DNA of 64,000 nt from Intrasporangiaceae bacterium URHB0013. GTDB lineage: Bacteria; Actinomycetota; Actinomycetes; Actinomycetales; Dermatophilaceae. The number at the start of each line of letters is the position of its first letter. Position 1 is the first letter of the stretch. Below the pieces are notes generated by a model, which was not told the DNA's origin, did no database searches, and saw nothing but the letters and a program-made list of their open reading frames with translations. The DNA lies in NCBI GenBank assembly GCA_000620545.1, contig JIBA01000019.1, positions 142,254 through 206,253 on the forward strand, given 5' to 3'. Both the position numbers and the translations under genes were made by a program. Shown here in pieces: positions 16,852-26,081 of this stretch.

Positions 16852-17586
16852 TCAGGCGGAGCGGCGGCTCAACGTGAGGGATGCCAGGGCGAGGGCTCCG
16901 GCGATGAAGGCCGCGACGATGCCGAGGTCGCCGAGCACCGCGGTCACGGGATCGGTGTTGCTCGCGATCTCCTTCATCGCGTCGACGGCGTAGGACAGGG
17001 GCAGGAGGTTGCTGACCCACTCGAGGAGGGTCGGCAGCTGGTCGCGCGGGATGAGCAGTCCGCAGAGCAGGAACTGCGGCAGGATGAACGCCGGCATGAA
17101 CTGCACCGCCTGGAACTCGGTGCGCGCGAAGCCGCTCGCCAGCAGCCCGAGCGCGGTGCCGAGGACCGCGTCGAAGACCGCGACGACCACGAGGAGCCAG
17201 AGCGGTCCGGCGACGTCGAGGCGACACACCCAGACCGCGAATGCCGTTGCCACCAGGGCCTGCAGCATGGCGAGCGCTCCGAAGGCGACGGCATACCCGA
17301 TCATGAAGTCGCCCTTGCCCATGGGTGTGGTCAGGAGACGCTCGAGCGTGCCGGACTGGCGCTCGCGGAGGGTCGCGACGGAGGTGACGATGAACATGAC
17401 GATCATCGGGAAGACACCGAGCAGGGCTGGACCGATGGCATTGAAGACAGGCGTGCCGTCGTAGATCCAGGCGAGCAGGCCGAGCAGCACGCAGGGCACG
17501 ACGACGATGAGCGCGATGGTGCGGTGGTCGGTGCGCACCTGGCGCAGCACGCGGCCAGAGGTGGCGGCGGTGAGTCCGGCGTTCAC
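16852..17586 (-). CDS. ABC-2 type transporter permease
   Basis: A 244-residue membrane protein with six predicted helices and the ABC-2 hallmark ERQSGTLERLLTTPMGKGDFMIGYAVAF, plus the distal CGLLIPRDQLPTLLEWVSNLLPLSYAVDAM. It forms an exporter with the ATPase encoded just upstream: its GTG overlaps the ATPase stop by four bases (GTGA). The TetR gene in front of both suggests an inducible drug or lipid exporter; the substrate is not known. Confidence 0.88.
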   Translation of the reverse strand: MNAGLTAATSGRVLRQVRTDHRTIALIVVVPCVLLGLLAWIYDGTPVFNAIGPALLGVFPMIVMFIVTSVATLRERQSGTLERLLTTPMGKGDFMIGYAVAFGALAMLQALVATAFAVWVCRLDVAGPLWLLVVVAVFDAVLGTALGLLASGFARTEFQAVQFMPAFILPQFLLCGLLIPRDQLPTLLEWVSNLLPLSYAVDAMKEIASNTDPVTAVLGDLGIVAAFIAGALALASLTLSRRSA

Positions 17587-18344
17587 GACGCACTCCTCTC
17601 CCCGGACCGGGCGGTCTCGGCGTCGATGAGGGCGAGGAAGGCGGCGTCGGCGTCGACGGCGCCGGTCTGCTCGAGCAGCTCCGGGGGTGTGACGTCGGCC
17701 AGGATGCGTCCCTCGCGGAGCAGGATCAGCCGGTCGCAGCGGGCGGCCTCGTCCATGACGTGGCTCGACACGACGAGCGAGTGACCCCGTTCGGCGAGCT
17801 GGCGGAAGAGGTCCCACAGGTCGCGGCGCAGCACCGGGTCGAGCCCGACGGTCGGCTCGTCGAGCACGAGCAGGCTCGGCCGGCCGACGAGCGCGGCGGC
17901 GAGCGACACGCGAGACCCCTGACCGCCGGAGAGGTCCTGGACCAGCGAGTCGGCATGCGACACGAGGTCGACCTCGACGAGGGTGCGGTCGACCGCCTCG
18001 CGCTGGTCGGCGCCGCGCAGCCCGACAGCCCGGGCGAAGTAGGCGACGTTGTCGCGGACGCTGAGGTCGGCGTAGACGCTGGGACTCTGCGTCACGTAGC
18101 CGACGCGGTCACGCAGCACGGTCGACCCCGCGGGATGACCGAGCACCGTGACCGTGCCCGACTCGATGATCTGCACCCCGACGATGCACCGCATGAGCGT
18201 CGACTTGCCGGAGCCCGAGGGGCCGAGCAGGCCGACGACCTGGCCGCCGGGGATCTCGAGGTCGAGCCCCGGGATGACCCGACGCTTCCCACGCACGACC
18301 CGCAGGCCCTTGACGGCGACGGCGGGACCAGTGTTATTCATCAT
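17583..18344 (-). CDS. ABC transporter ATP-binding protein
   Basis: A 253-residue ATPase with Walker A GPSGSGKST, signature LSGGQGSRVSLA, Walker B LLVLDEPTVGLD and H-loop SSHVMDE. It pairs with the ABC-2 permease downstream. Two adjacent ATG codons (MMNNTG) are possible starts; both lie inside a 16-bp palindrome that is probably the operator of the TetR encoded 10 bases upstream. The final 30 residues beyond the core are acidic and variable. Confidence 0.9.
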   Translation of the reverse strand: MMNNTGPAVAVKGLRVVRGKRRVIPGLDLEIPGGQVVGLLGPSGSGKSTLMRCIVGVQIIESGTVTVLGHPAGSTVLRDRVGYVTQSPSVYADLSVRDNVAYFARAVGLRGADQREAVDRTLVEVDLVSHADSLVQDLSGGQGSRVSLAAALVGRPSLLVLDEPTVGLDPVLRRDLWDLFRQLAERGHSLVVSSHVMDEAARCDRLILLREGRILADVTPPELLEQTGAVDADAAFLALIDAETARSGERSAS

Positions 18345-18352
18345 GTGATGAA
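18337..18352. promoter_or_regulatory. Probable TetR operator overlapping ABC start codons
   Basis: TTCATCA-TG-TGATGAA is an inverted repeat with 7-bp perfect arms and a 2-bp spacer. It lies between the TetR stop and the ABC ATPase gene and covers both candidate start codons. Its AT content contrasts with the flanks. Binding here would block transcription or translation of the exporter; that it is bound by the adjacent TetR is inference. Confidence 0.55.
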
Positions 18353-18354
18353 AT

Positions 18355-18981
18355 CTACTCCTGCTCGGGCAACCTGTCCACGAGATGCTGCTGGAGCACG
18401 GGACCGATCCGCTCGACGAGCTGCTCACGCGTCGCCTCCGCCATCGCCGGTACGCGGATGACGTAGCGGGCGACGACGAGCCCGATCATCTGCGACGCGG
18501 CCAGTGCTCCACGCAGCTGCGGGTCGGCGGCGCCGGTGCTGGCGGCGATCCGCCCGAAGACCTCACGTCCGAGGAACTCGCGCAGCATCCGGGCAGCCTC
18601 CTCGCTCGTCATGCTCGACCGGACGAGGGCCACGAGCGCGTCACGGCGCTCCGGCGGCTCCCACACCGTCAGGAACGTCTCGACGATGCGCCAGCCCAGT
18701 CGGTCGACGTCGCCCGTGGTGATCCGCTCGATGAGCTCGACCGGGTTGACCGGCACGTCGAGGGTCTCGGCGAAGAGCGCCGCCTTGCCCTCGAAGTAGT
18801 GGTGCACGAGCGCCGGGTCGACGCCGGCCTCACGGGCGATGCCGCGCATGCTCGCCTTGTCATATCCCTTGGCCGCAAAGGACTTCCGCGCCGCCTCGAC
18901 GATGGTGGCTCGCGTGTCGGCACCGCCGGGACGGCGTCCGCGCCCCTTCGGCGTCACCTCGCTGCTGGCCCTCGTCGTCAT
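18355..18981 (-). CDS. TetR-family transcriptional regulator
   Basis: A 208-residue repressor. The HTH spans roughly residues 22-68 (ATIVEAARKSFAAKGYDKAS...GVDPALVHHYFEGKAALF). The C-terminal part has TetR_C_17-like segments (ERRDALVALVRSSMTSEEAARMLREFL) seen in regulators of ABC exporters. It is encoded directly ahead of, and in the same direction as, the ABC ATPase and permease, with a palindrome in between. Control of that exporter and of itself is likely; the ligand is unknown. Confidence 0.88.
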   Translation of the reverse strand: MTTRASSEVTPKGRGRRPGGADTRATIVEAARKSFAAKGYDKASMRGIAREAGVDPALVHHYFEGKAALFAETLDVPVNPVELIERITTGDVDRLGWRIVETFLTVWEPPERRDALVALVRSSMTSEEAARMLREFLGREVFGRIAASTGAADPQLRGALAASQMIGLVVARYVIRVPAMAEATREQLVERIGPVLQQHLVDRLPEQE

Positions 18982-19040
18982 GGGCTCACGCTAGCCCTGC
19001 CTGCCACCGGCTCACGTATGCCGTGCGGCCCGTCACGGCG

Positions 19041-20471
19041 TCATCGTGCCGTCGTGTCGTGGCCGGGACCCCCGGGGCCGTGGTCCCGGATCAGCGTGGC
19101 GAGCTCGTCGTGGCGCGCCCACTCTGCCCACCCCGCGGCCGTCGAGCCGTGCGTCGCATCGACCGCGTCGGGGTCGGCTCCCACGTCGAGGAGCGCCTCG
19201 ACGAGCTCCGCGTCGCCCATGAACGCCGCCTGGTGCAGCGCCGTCCGGCCGTCGTGCCGGGCGTCGAGGTCCGCCCCCTCCGCGGCGGCGGCACGAACCG
19301 CCTCGGGCGTCGCGGCCCGATGGATCGCCGGCGCCCTCGGTGCTGGGCCGTCGGCGCCCCCTGCGGGAGCATCCGCAGGGGTGAGGACGTGGCCGTGAGC
19401 GGCGAGCAGCTCCAGGCGGCGAGCGAACCCGTGCCCCTCGGCCCAGTGCAGCTGACGCTGCATCATCTCCTCGACGCTCTCGCCGGCCGACCCGATGCGC
19501 CGCGTCCACACCTCCGAGGACGGCCGCCCGAGACCGTGCGCGAGGAGCAGCTCGAGGTGGCTGTCGTCCCGGTTGAACATCCGGTTGTAGAGCGCCTGCC
19601 GGTCGTTCGGATCGGCCCCGTGGGCGAGCAGCAGCTCCGCGAGCTCGCGCCACCGTGGATGACGGGGTTGGCGGCCCGGCCCGTTCTCGCCCTCGCCGAG
19701 CGCGCCGGTGAGAGCCGTGAACGGCGTCGGCAGGCCCTGCCACAGATAGCCGCTGTCCGGGTCAGCGCCGGCGTCGAGCAGCACCCGCGCCGCCTCCATC
19801 GGGTCACGCTGCGGGATCCGCGAGTAGACGAGGTAGAGCAGTGGCGGCCACCGGAAGGGGCCCGCATCGCGAGTCGCCGCGCCCGGGCCCGCCGCGAGGT
19901 GCGTGCGCAGCGCCGCGGCGTCGCCGGCGACCGCTGCGACGACGACGTCCCGGTCCGCGAGTCCGGGGTGGGCCGCGAGCACGTCCACGGCGCGCGCCCA
20001 TCGTGCCGGCTCGTCACGTTCGGTGTACGTCAGGCAGGCCAGGGCTGCGATGACCGGGCCCGGAACGGGCGCGACCGCGGGGAAGCTCGCTGTGGCGTCA
20101 CGAGGGGGACCGGGAGCAGGGTCGAGAGGCGCGTCGACGGGTGTGGCGTCCAGGGCCGTCGGGGCGAGGGCCGTCGGGGCGAGGGGGTCGTGGGCCGTCG
20201 GGTCGAGCGCGGCCGGGTCGCGCCAGAGAGGGCGGGCTGCGCGGAGGTACTCGAGCATCCGCGGCCAGCTCGAGAAGCCATGACCGCGTGCGACGACGAG
20301 CTGGGCGGCAGCGAGGCCGAACGACGCCGGGTCGTCGGGCACTCCCTGCGGGTGGTGCCGAGCCACGAGCTCGATGCCTCGTCGGTCGCCACCACGCACC
20401 GCACGTTGGAGCCGGCGGGCGTCGCGCCGCAGGTGCTCGAGGTCGGGGTTGCTGGGCAGGGACAGGGCCAT
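19041..20471 (-). CDS. Ankyrin-repeat protein
   Basis: A 476-residue protein whose C-terminal half contains degenerate ankyrin repeats, clearest at ELAELLLAHGADPND, EGADLDARHDGRTALHQAAF and ELVEALLDVGADPDAVD. The N-terminus (NPDLEHLRRDARRLQRAV) resembles a motif found in other bacterial ankyrin proteins. The start follows GAGAGGAGG seven bases upstream. No signal peptide or enzyme domain is seen, so it is probably a cytoplasmic protein-binding scaffold; its partner is unknown. Confidence 0.8.
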   Translation of the reverse strand: MALSLPSNPDLEHLRRDARRLQRAVRGGDRRGIELVARHHPQGVPDDPASFGLAAAQLVVARGHGFSSWPRMLEYLRAARPLWRDPAALDPTAHDPLAPTALAPTALDATPVDAPLDPAPGPPRDATASFPAVAPVPGPVIAALACLTYTERDEPARWARAVDVLAAHPGLADRDVVVAAVAGDAAALRTHLAAGPGAATRDAGPFRWPPLLYLVYSRIPQRDPMEAARVLLDAGADPDSGYLWQGLPTPFTALTGALGEGENGPGRQPRHPRWRELAELLLAHGADPNDRQALYNRMFNRDDSHLELLLAHGLGRPSSEVWTRRIGSAGESVEEMMQRQLHWAEGHGFARRLELLAAHGHVLTPADAPAGGADGPAPRAPAIHRAATPEAVRAAAAEGADLDARHDGRTALHQAAFMGDAELVEALLDVGADPDAVDATHGSTAAGWAEWARHDELATLIRDHGPGGPGHDTTAR

Positions 20472-20752
20472 GACGGCCTCCTCTCGTCGTGCCCGGCGTG
20501 CGCTGGTCGGGCCGAAAGGAGGTCGGACCGCGTGCTGTCCTGCCCAGGGAGGCTGAGCCCCTTCCCGCGCACCGGAGGCGACCTGGACGCCGTTCCCAGC
20601 GTACGCCGACCCCACTCGACGGGGGCGAGACGCGGCTGAGCGTCCACCGGAACGAAGCGGACGGCATACGCAAGACGTCCGTGGGCCGGCGCGCCATCCA
20701 CGAGGTGAGAGAGGCCAGCGCATGGGAAGGATCGGCGGCATAGGGTGAGTCG

Positions 20753-21553
20753 GTGGCTGAAGCACCTCTGGACCTCCCTCGTGTCTGGGTCGAGTTCACC
20801 GACCCCGCCGACGCGAACCAGCGCTACCGCTGCGACCTGACGTGGCTCACGAGCAGCTGGACGTGCATCTTCGGCAGCGGTTGCCAGGGCATCTACGCCG
20901 GACGGCCCGACGACGGCTGCTGCACGCTCGGCGCCCACTTCACCGAGAAGGCCGACTGGAAGCGCGTCGAGAAGGCCGTCGAGGAGCTCGGCGAGGACGA
21001 GTGGGAGTACCACTCCGTCGGCCGGGCGACAGGGAGCAAGGACGACTGGACCGAGAAGGAGGACGGCGCCCGCAAGACGAAGGTCGTCGACGGCGCCTGC
21101 ATCTTCCTCAACCGGCCCGGCTTCCCCGCGGGGGCCGGATGCGCGCTGCACCAGCACGCGATCCTCGCGGGGGTCGAGCCGCACACTCTCAAGCCTGATG
21201 TGTGTTGGCAGCTGCCGATCCGGCGCACCTTCCGCACCGTCGAGCTGCCCGACGACACGAGCTACCTCGAGGTGACGATCACCGAGTACGACCGCCGCGG
21301 CTGGGGGCCGGGGGGTCACGACCTCGACTGGTACTGCTCCGGCAACTCCGAGGCTCACGTCGGCCGCGAGCCGGTCTACCGCTCCAACGCGCCCGAGCTC
21401 ACCGAGCTCATGGGGCCGCTTGCCTACGCCGAGCTGGCGATCCGCGCCGAGGCCCATCTCGCCCAGGTCAAGGCTGTCCGCGCCCGTGGGGTGCGCAAGC
21501 TGTTGCCGCTGCTCGTGCACCCAGCCACCATCGAGGCCCAGCGCTCCCCGTGA
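20753..21553 (+). CDS. Cysteine-rich protein, DUF3109/YkgJ-like
   Basis: A 266-residue soluble protein of unknown function. Cysteines cluster as C...C-x5-C-x11-CC near the N-terminus ([14 protein letters not shown] then GCCTLG) and again in [11 protein letters not shown] and [11 protein letters not shown]. That spacing recalls the DUF3109/YkgJ proteins suspected to bind zinc or iron, but the match is by eye. The GTG start lies after a 280-base spacer from the divergent ankyrin gene, a spacer in which I see no gene; one lone CACTCGACGGGGGCG there resembles half a unit of the repeat arrays. Confidence 0.55.
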   Translation: MAEAPLDLPRVWVEFTDPADANQRYRCDLTWLTSSWTCIFGSGCQGIYAGRPDDGCCTLGAHFTEKADWKRVEKAVEELGEDEWEYHSVGRATGSKDDWTEKEDGARKTKVVDGACIFLNRPGFPAGAGCALHQHAILAGVEPHTLKPDVCWQLPIRRTFRTVELPDDTSYLEVTITEYDRRGWGPGGHDLDWYCSGNSEAHVGREPVYRSNAPELTELMGPLAYAELAIRAEAHLAQVKAVRARGVRKLLPLLVHPATIEAQRSP

Positions 21554-21578
21554 GAGGAAGCCAGCCCGAGCGAGCCCC

Positions 21579-21622
21579 GCACTGAGCCCCGCAGTGAGCC
21601 CGGCAGTGAGCCCCGAAGTGAG
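21579..21622. repeat. 12-bp tandem repeat, about 3.7 copies
   Basis: Units GCACTGAGCCCC, GCAGTGAGCCCG, GCAGTGAGCCCC and a partial GAAGTGAG follow one another between the Cys-rich gene and the methyltransferase gene. The run ends just before the GTG start of the latter. Confidence 0.8.
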
Positions 21623-21628
21623 GTCGGC

Positions 21629-22327
21629 GTGAGCGACAGGTCCGAGATCATCCCCTCCCCCAACATCTGGGAGACACCCGACGTCTACGAGGTCGAGAAC
21701 CGTGGCGTCGACCGTGCCCACGTCATCGAGGATGCGATGCGCAGCGTGCTCGACTGGTCATCGCTCGACGTCGTCGACATCGGGTGCGGCACCGGCTACC
21801 ACCTGCCGTACTTCGCCCGCGACGCACGCTCGGTCATCGGTGTCGAACCACACCCACCGCTGGCTACCCTTGCAGCACAGCGTGTCTCAGGTATGCCGTC
21901 CGTCTCGGTGCGCGAGGAGGGTGCCGCTGCGATCGGCGTGCCCGACGGCTCGTTCGACGTCGCGCACGCCCGGTGGTCCTACTTCTTCGGACCGGGCTGC
22001 GAGCCGGGCCTTGCCGAGCTGGACCGCGTCATGCGCCCGGGCGGAGCGGCGTTCGTCATCGACAACGACGCGACCCGGTCGACGTTCGGTCAGTGGTTCC
22101 GTCGGGCCCTGCCGGGCTACGACCCGCGGGCCGTGGAACGCTTCTGGGAGCGGCAGGGCTGGCGGCGCGAGCGACTCGACATCCGTTGGACCTTCGACTC
22201 GCGGGCGGACTTCGAAGCGGTCGTCGCGATCGAGTTCGCTCCCGAGCACGCCGACCTCATCCTCGCCGAGCACCCCGACGCCACGGGCGTCGACTACGCG
22301 GTCAACCTCTGGCACCGCCGCTACTGA
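21629..22327 (+). CDS. Class I SAM-dependent methyltransferase
   Basis: A 232-residue methyltransferase with motif I VVDIGCGTGYHLPYF, the acidic motif II end VIGVEPH and the post-motif LAELDRVMRPGGAAFVIDND. This is the UbiE/type-11 fold; the substrate cannot be predicted. The GTG start lies just after a 12-bp tandem repeat. The first unit of repeat array 2 begins 41 bases after the stop, in the orientation seen after other plus-strand genes. Confidence 0.85.
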   Translation: MSDRSEIIPSPNIWETPDVYEVENRGVDRAHVIEDAMRSVLDWSSLDVVDIGCGTGYHLPYFARDARSVIGVEPHPPLATLAAQRVSGMPSVSVREEGAAAIGVPDGSFDVAHARWSYFFGPGCEPGLAELDRVMRPGGAAFVIDNDATRSTFGQWFRRALPGYDPRAVERFWERQGWRRERLDIRWTFDSRADFEAVVAIEFAPEHADLILAEHPDATGVDYAVNLWHRRY

Positions 22328-22367
22328 CCCTGGGCATGCCTGCCCCCGCCCCCGCGACAGTGAAAAA

Positions 22368-22824
22368 CCGTCGAAAGGCCAATCTTCGCGGCTGTGTAAC
22401 CGTCGAAAGGCCACTCCTTGCGGCTGTGCACCCGTCGAAAGGCCACTCTTTGCGGCTGTGTAACCGTCGAAAGGCCAAACTTCGCGAGTGCGAACCCGTC
22501 GAAAGGCCACTCCTGGCGACGGCGAACCCCGTAAGCACTACTTTCTGCGGCTGCGTGCCGCCAACAACGCCGAGACCGCCCCGGGACCCCTGTAGGAGCC
22601 CCCGGCTGGGAGGGTGGCCACTCGAATCGTCGAGGCCGACAAACGTTGGCCTTTCGACGGTTGCCGAGCCGCAAACGTTGGCCTCTCGACGGTTGCCGAG
22701 CCGCAAACGTTGGCCCCTCGACGGTTGCCGAGCCGCAAACGTTGGCCCCTCGACGGTTGCCGAGCCGCAAACGTTGGCCCCTCGACGGTTGCCAAGCCGC
22801 AAGGTTTGGCCTCTCGACGGTTGG
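22368..22824. repeat. Repeat array 2: two facing arms of 32-bp units
   Basis: Left-arm CCGTCG units start at 22368, 22400, 22432, 22464 and 22496, with a degenerate sixth near 22529; right-arm TTGGCC units start at 22614 (degenerate), 22646, 22678, 22710, 22742, 22774 and 22806. All intact steps are 32 bp. Right-arm units read in the minus sense are CCGTCGAGAGGCCAACG then TTTGCGG. The array fills the space between the convergent methyltransferase and nadC genes and ends about 10 bases from the nadC stop. Unit sequence differs from array 1 outside the conserved core, so each array has been homogenised separately. Confidence 0.9.
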
Positions 22825-22833
22825 AGGAGGGGG

Positions 22834-23718
22834 TCAGTCGACGAGGTCGAGGGCGATGTCGACGATGGGTGAGCTGTGCGTCAGGCCGCCGACCGAGACG
22901 AAGTCGACACCCGTCGCGGCGTGCTCGGCGACGACCTCGAGGGTCAGGCCGCCGGTGGCCTCGATCTCGACGGGTTCGCCTGCGGCGCGGAGCAGCTCGA
23001 CCGTCTCGCGCAGCACGTCGACCGGCATGTTGTCGCACATGATGAAGCGCGCCCCGGCCTCGTAGGCCTCCTTCGCCTCGGCCGGCGTCGTCACCTCGAC
23101 CTGCACGTCGACGTCGGGGAAGCGCTCGCGCACGAGGGCGTACGCCGCGGCCACGGAGCCCGCGGCGAGCTTGTGGTTGTCCTTGATCATTGCGACGTCG
23201 TAGAGACCCATGCGCTTGTTCGTGCCGCCGCCGCAGCGCACGGCGTACTTCTCGAGCCAGCGCAGGCCGGGCGTCGTCTTGCGCGTGTCGAGCACCATCG
23301 CCCCGGTGCCCTCGAGGGCGTCGGCCCAGCGCCGGGTGTGGGTGGCCACGCCCGAGAGCCGGCTCAGGATGTTGAGGATGGTGCGCTCGGCGACGAGGAC
23401 GACCTGGGTGGGTCCGACCAGCCGCGCGATGACGTCGCCGCGCTCGAGGCGCGCGCCGTCGTCGTTGACGACCTCCACGGAGGGCACCTCGCCGCCGATC
23501 CGCTCCGCAACGGCCCCGAGCACGAGCCCGATGACCGGCACGCCGGCGACGACTCCCGGGGCCCGGGCGACGATCTCGGCCGTCCGGATCTGGCCGCCGG
23601 GGATCGTCGCCAGCGTCGTCACGTCGACACCGTCGGGACCGAGGTCCTCGCGCAACGCGACCGAGACGAGCTCGACCGCCCACTCGTGCGGGAACCCGCT
23701 CAGCCCGTCGCCACTCAC
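22834..23718 (-). CDS. nadC: Nicotinate-nucleotide pyrophosphorylase (carboxylating)
   Basis: A 294-residue quinolinate phosphoribosyltransferase making nicotinate mononucleotide in de novo NAD synthesis. Conserved segments AERTILNILSRLSGVAT, DTRKTTPGLR, EKYAVRCGGGTNKRMGLYD and IMCDNMP are present and the length is normal. Its GTG overlaps the nadB stop by four bases, so it is translated with nadB at the end of the pan-nad operon. Repeat array 2 begins about 10 bases past its stop. Confidence 0.95.
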   Translation of the reverse strand: MSGDGLSGFPHEWAVELVSVALREDLGPDGVDVTTLATIPGGQIRTAEIVARAPGVVAGVPVIGLVLGAVAERIGGEVPSVEVVNDDGARLERGDVIARLVGPTQVVLVAERTILNILSRLSGVATHTRRWADALEGTGAMVLDTRKTTPGLRWLEKYAVRCGGGTNKRMGLYDVAMIKDNHKLAAGSVAAAYALVRERFPDVDVQVEVTTPAEAKEAYEAGARFIMCDNMPVDVLRETVELLRAAGEPVEIEATGGLTLEVVAEHAATGVDFVSVGGLTHSSPIVDIALDLVD

Positions 23719-25571
23719 AGCGTCTCCTCCATCGATCCCGTCGATTCCGTCGACTTCGTATGCCGCCCAGCCGGGCTCGTATGCCGCCCAGCCGAGTTCG
23801 CCGCCACGGCGCGGTCCGCACGATCCTCGTCGAGGACGTCGCGGGGGACCGTGCCGTCGAGGTCGAGACCTGCGAGGTTCGACCGCGGGACCGGCACGAC
23901 CGACGCTGCGAGCACGCCGGCTTCAGAACGCCGTAGGTGGACGTGGTGCAGGAAGTGCTCGTCGTCGCGGGCCGGAAAGTCCTCGCGCACGTGACCGCCA
24001 CGAGTCTCCTCACGCAGCGCGGCGGCATACGTCAGCGCCCGTCCGAGGTGGAGCAGGTTGGTCGTCTCCCAGCTCTTGGGCCCGCCCTGCTTGTCGGCGT
24101 CGTCGGTCACCGCGCGGGCCGCCAGCGCGGCCAGCTTCTCCTGTGTGGACGCGAGCGAGGAGGCCGATCGCACCGTCCCGGACCCTGCGGTCATGGCGCG
24201 CTGCAGGTCGAGACGACGCTTTCCGCGGATCAGCTGCGGCTCGCCGACCGAGGTGACGGGCGTCGTCTCCGGTAGCTCGCCCGCCCCCAGTCGTCCGGTG
24301 AGGTCGTCGGCGATGCGACGTGCGAAGACCAGCCCCTCGAGGAGCGAGTTGCTCGCGAGGCGGTTGGCGCCGTGCACGCCCGTGCACGAGGTCTCGCCGC
24401 ACGCGTAGAGACCTTCGAGCGACGAGCGCCCACGCAGGTCGGTGCGCACGCCGCCGCTCGCGTAGTGCTGCGCGGGCGCGACGGGCAGCAGCTGCGTCGC
24501 CGGGTCGAAGCCGAGCTCGCGGCAGCGCTGGACGATCGAGGGGAAGCGCTGCTCGAGGAAGTCGGCGCCGAGGTGGCGGCAGTCGAGGTAGACGTGGTCG
24601 GTGCCGGTCTCGCGCATCCGGGCGATGATGGCGCGAGCCACGACGTCGCGCGGCGCGAGGTCGGCGAGCGGGTGCTGGCCCGCCATGAACCGCTCCCCTG
24701 CCTCGTCGACGAGGAACGCGCCCTCGCCGCGCACCGCCTCGGAGATGAGCGGCTGCTGGCCACGCGACCCCTCGCCGAGCCACAGCACCGTCGGGTGGAA
24801 CTGCACGAACTCGAGGTCGGCGAGCACGGCGCCGGCCCGAAGTGCGGCCGCCATGCCGTCTCCCGTCGCGACGGACGGGTTCGTCGTCGAGGCGTAGATC
24901 TGGCCGAGGCCGCCGGTCGCGAGCACGACGGCGCGGGCGTGGGCGGCGCCGACGCCGTCGACCTGGCCCTCACCGATGACGTGGAGCGTCACGCCGCAGA
25001 CCCGGGCGTCGGCGTCGGTCAGCAGGTCGACGACGAGCGCGTGCTCGATGACCTCGATGCCGGGGTCGTCGCGCACGCGGTCGAGCGCCGCGATGAGGGC
25101 CCGGCTGATCTCGCGGCCCGTCGCGTCCCCGCCCGCGTGGAGGATGCGGTCGCGGCGGTGGCCACCCTCGCGGGTCAGCGACAGCCCACCGGTGTCGCCA
25201 CGGTCGAACTCGGCGCCGAGCGCGATGAGGTCCCAGACGGCGTCGGTGCCCTCGTGCACCAAGGCCTCGACGGCGTCGACGTCGCAGAGTCCGACGCCCG
25301 CGACGAGGGTGTCGTGGACGTGCTCGGCCGCACTGTCCTCGGGGGACATGACCGCGGCGATGCCGCCCTGGGCCCACGCCGTCGAGCCCTCGTCGAGCAC
25401 GGTCTTCGTCACGAGAAGCACGCGGTCGACGCGCCGCCGCAGCCGCAGGGCCGTGGTGAGCCCGGCGATGCCGGAGCCGACGACGATGACGTCGGCGGTC
25501 GTCGTCCAGCCGGGCGCGGGCGCGCGCAGCCGCCTGGGGACGGTCACGTCGGGGAGCCCGCTCTGCGGCAT
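23715..25571 (-). CDS. nadB: L-aspartate oxidase
   Basis: A 618-residue FAD enzyme oxidising aspartate to iminoaspartate for quinolinate synthesis. It has the dinucleotide motif VVGSGIAGL, the substrate-loop STAWAQGGIAA, and GETSCTGVHGANRLASNSLLEGLVF. It is longer than typical (around 540) because of a C-terminal tail of about 60 residues ending with two AGRHT copies from a short DNA duplication. nadA is not in the window. Its ATG lies within a GTATGCC motif and is 12 bases after the panD stop. Confidence 0.93.
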   Translation of the reverse strand: MPQSGLPDVTVPRRLRAPAPGWTTTADVIVVGSGIAGLTTALRLRRRVDRVLLVTKTVLDEGSTAWAQGGIAAVMSPEDSAAEHVHDTLVAGVGLCDVDAVEALVHEGTDAVWDLIALGAEFDRGDTGGLSLTREGGHRRDRILHAGGDATGREISRALIAALDRVRDDPGIEVIEHALVVDLLTDADARVCGVTLHVIGEGQVDGVGAAHARAVVLATGGLGQIYASTTNPSVATGDGMAAALRAGAVLADLEFVQFHPTVLWLGEGSRGQQPLISEAVRGEGAFLVDEAGERFMAGQHPLADLAPRDVVARAIIARMRETGTDHVYLDCRHLGADFLEQRFPSIVQRCRELGFDPATQLLPVAPAQHYASGGVRTDLRGRSSLEGLYACGETSCTGVHGANRLASNSLLEGLVFARRIADDLTGRLGAGELPETTPVTSVGEPQLIRGKRRLDLQRAMTAGSGTVRSASSLASTQEKLAALAARAVTDDADKQGGPKSWETTNLLHLGRALTYAAALREETRGGHVREDFPARDDEHFLHHVHLRRSEAGVLAASVVPVPRSNLAGLDLDGTVPRDVLDEDRADRAVAANSAGRHTSPAGRHTKSTESTGSMEETL

Positions 25572-25583
25572 ACGCCTTGCCTC

Positions 25584-26018
25584 TCAGTCCTGGTACTCGT
25601 GGTGGCGCTCGGTCACGGCGGAGGTCAGCAGACAGAAGCCGTCCGGCACGTCACCTGCATCGTGCCCCACCTCGACGACGCGGTTGCGCCCGTCGACGAA
25701 GACGACCTGCGGCTCGAACGTCCGCGCCTCGGCATCCTCCATCGCGGCGTAGGCGATGATGATGACCGTGTCACCGGGCGAGATGAGCCGGGCGGCGGCG
25801 CCGTTGATGCAGACGATGCCCGTGCCGCGCTCGCCCTCGATCGCGTAGGTCGTCAGGCGGTTGCCGTTGTCGACGTCCACGACGTCGACCTGCTGGCCCG
25901 GCCACAGGTCGGCGGCGTCGAGCAGGTCACGGTCGATCGTGAGGGAGCCGACGTAGTGCAGGTCGGCCTGCGTCACCGTGGCCCGGTGGATCTTCGAGTG
26001 GAGCATGAAACGCTGCAC
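25584..26018 (-). CDS. panD: Aspartate 1-decarboxylase
   Basis: A 144-residue pyruvoyl enzyme turning aspartate into beta-alanine for pantothenate. The self-cleavage site is the Gly-Ser pair in YVGSLTID, with the upstream [20 protein letters not shown] typical of the family. The GTG start giving [11 protein letters not shown] matches the usual N-terminus; the ATG four codons later is possible. It is placed between panC and nadB, so two aspartate-consuming steps sit side by side. Confidence 0.95.
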   Translation of the reverse strand: MQRFMLHSKIHRATVTQADLHYVGSLTIDRDLLDAADLWPGQQVDVVDVDNGNRLTTYAIEGERGTGIVCINGAAARLISPGDTVIIIAYAAMEDAEARTFEPQVVFVDGRNRVVEVGHDAGDVPDGFCLLTSAVTERHHEYQD

Positions 26019-26081
26019 GATGTGGCTTCCTCGGGAGTCTGTGGATGGAGCGTCGTTGTGCGAGAAGCGGGTTCACGCCGA

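Noticed and set aside
20611..20630. Single copy of the array repeat before the Cys-rich gene
   Set aside because: CACTCGACGGGGGCG matches only half of a unit and stands alone, so chance is as likely.
22302..22872. Protein-coding frames through the repeat arrays
   Set aside because: Long open frames arise because the GC-rich repeat lacks stops. A 32-bp period changes frame at each unit, so the repetitive peptides are by-products. The same holds for arrays 1, 3 and 5.
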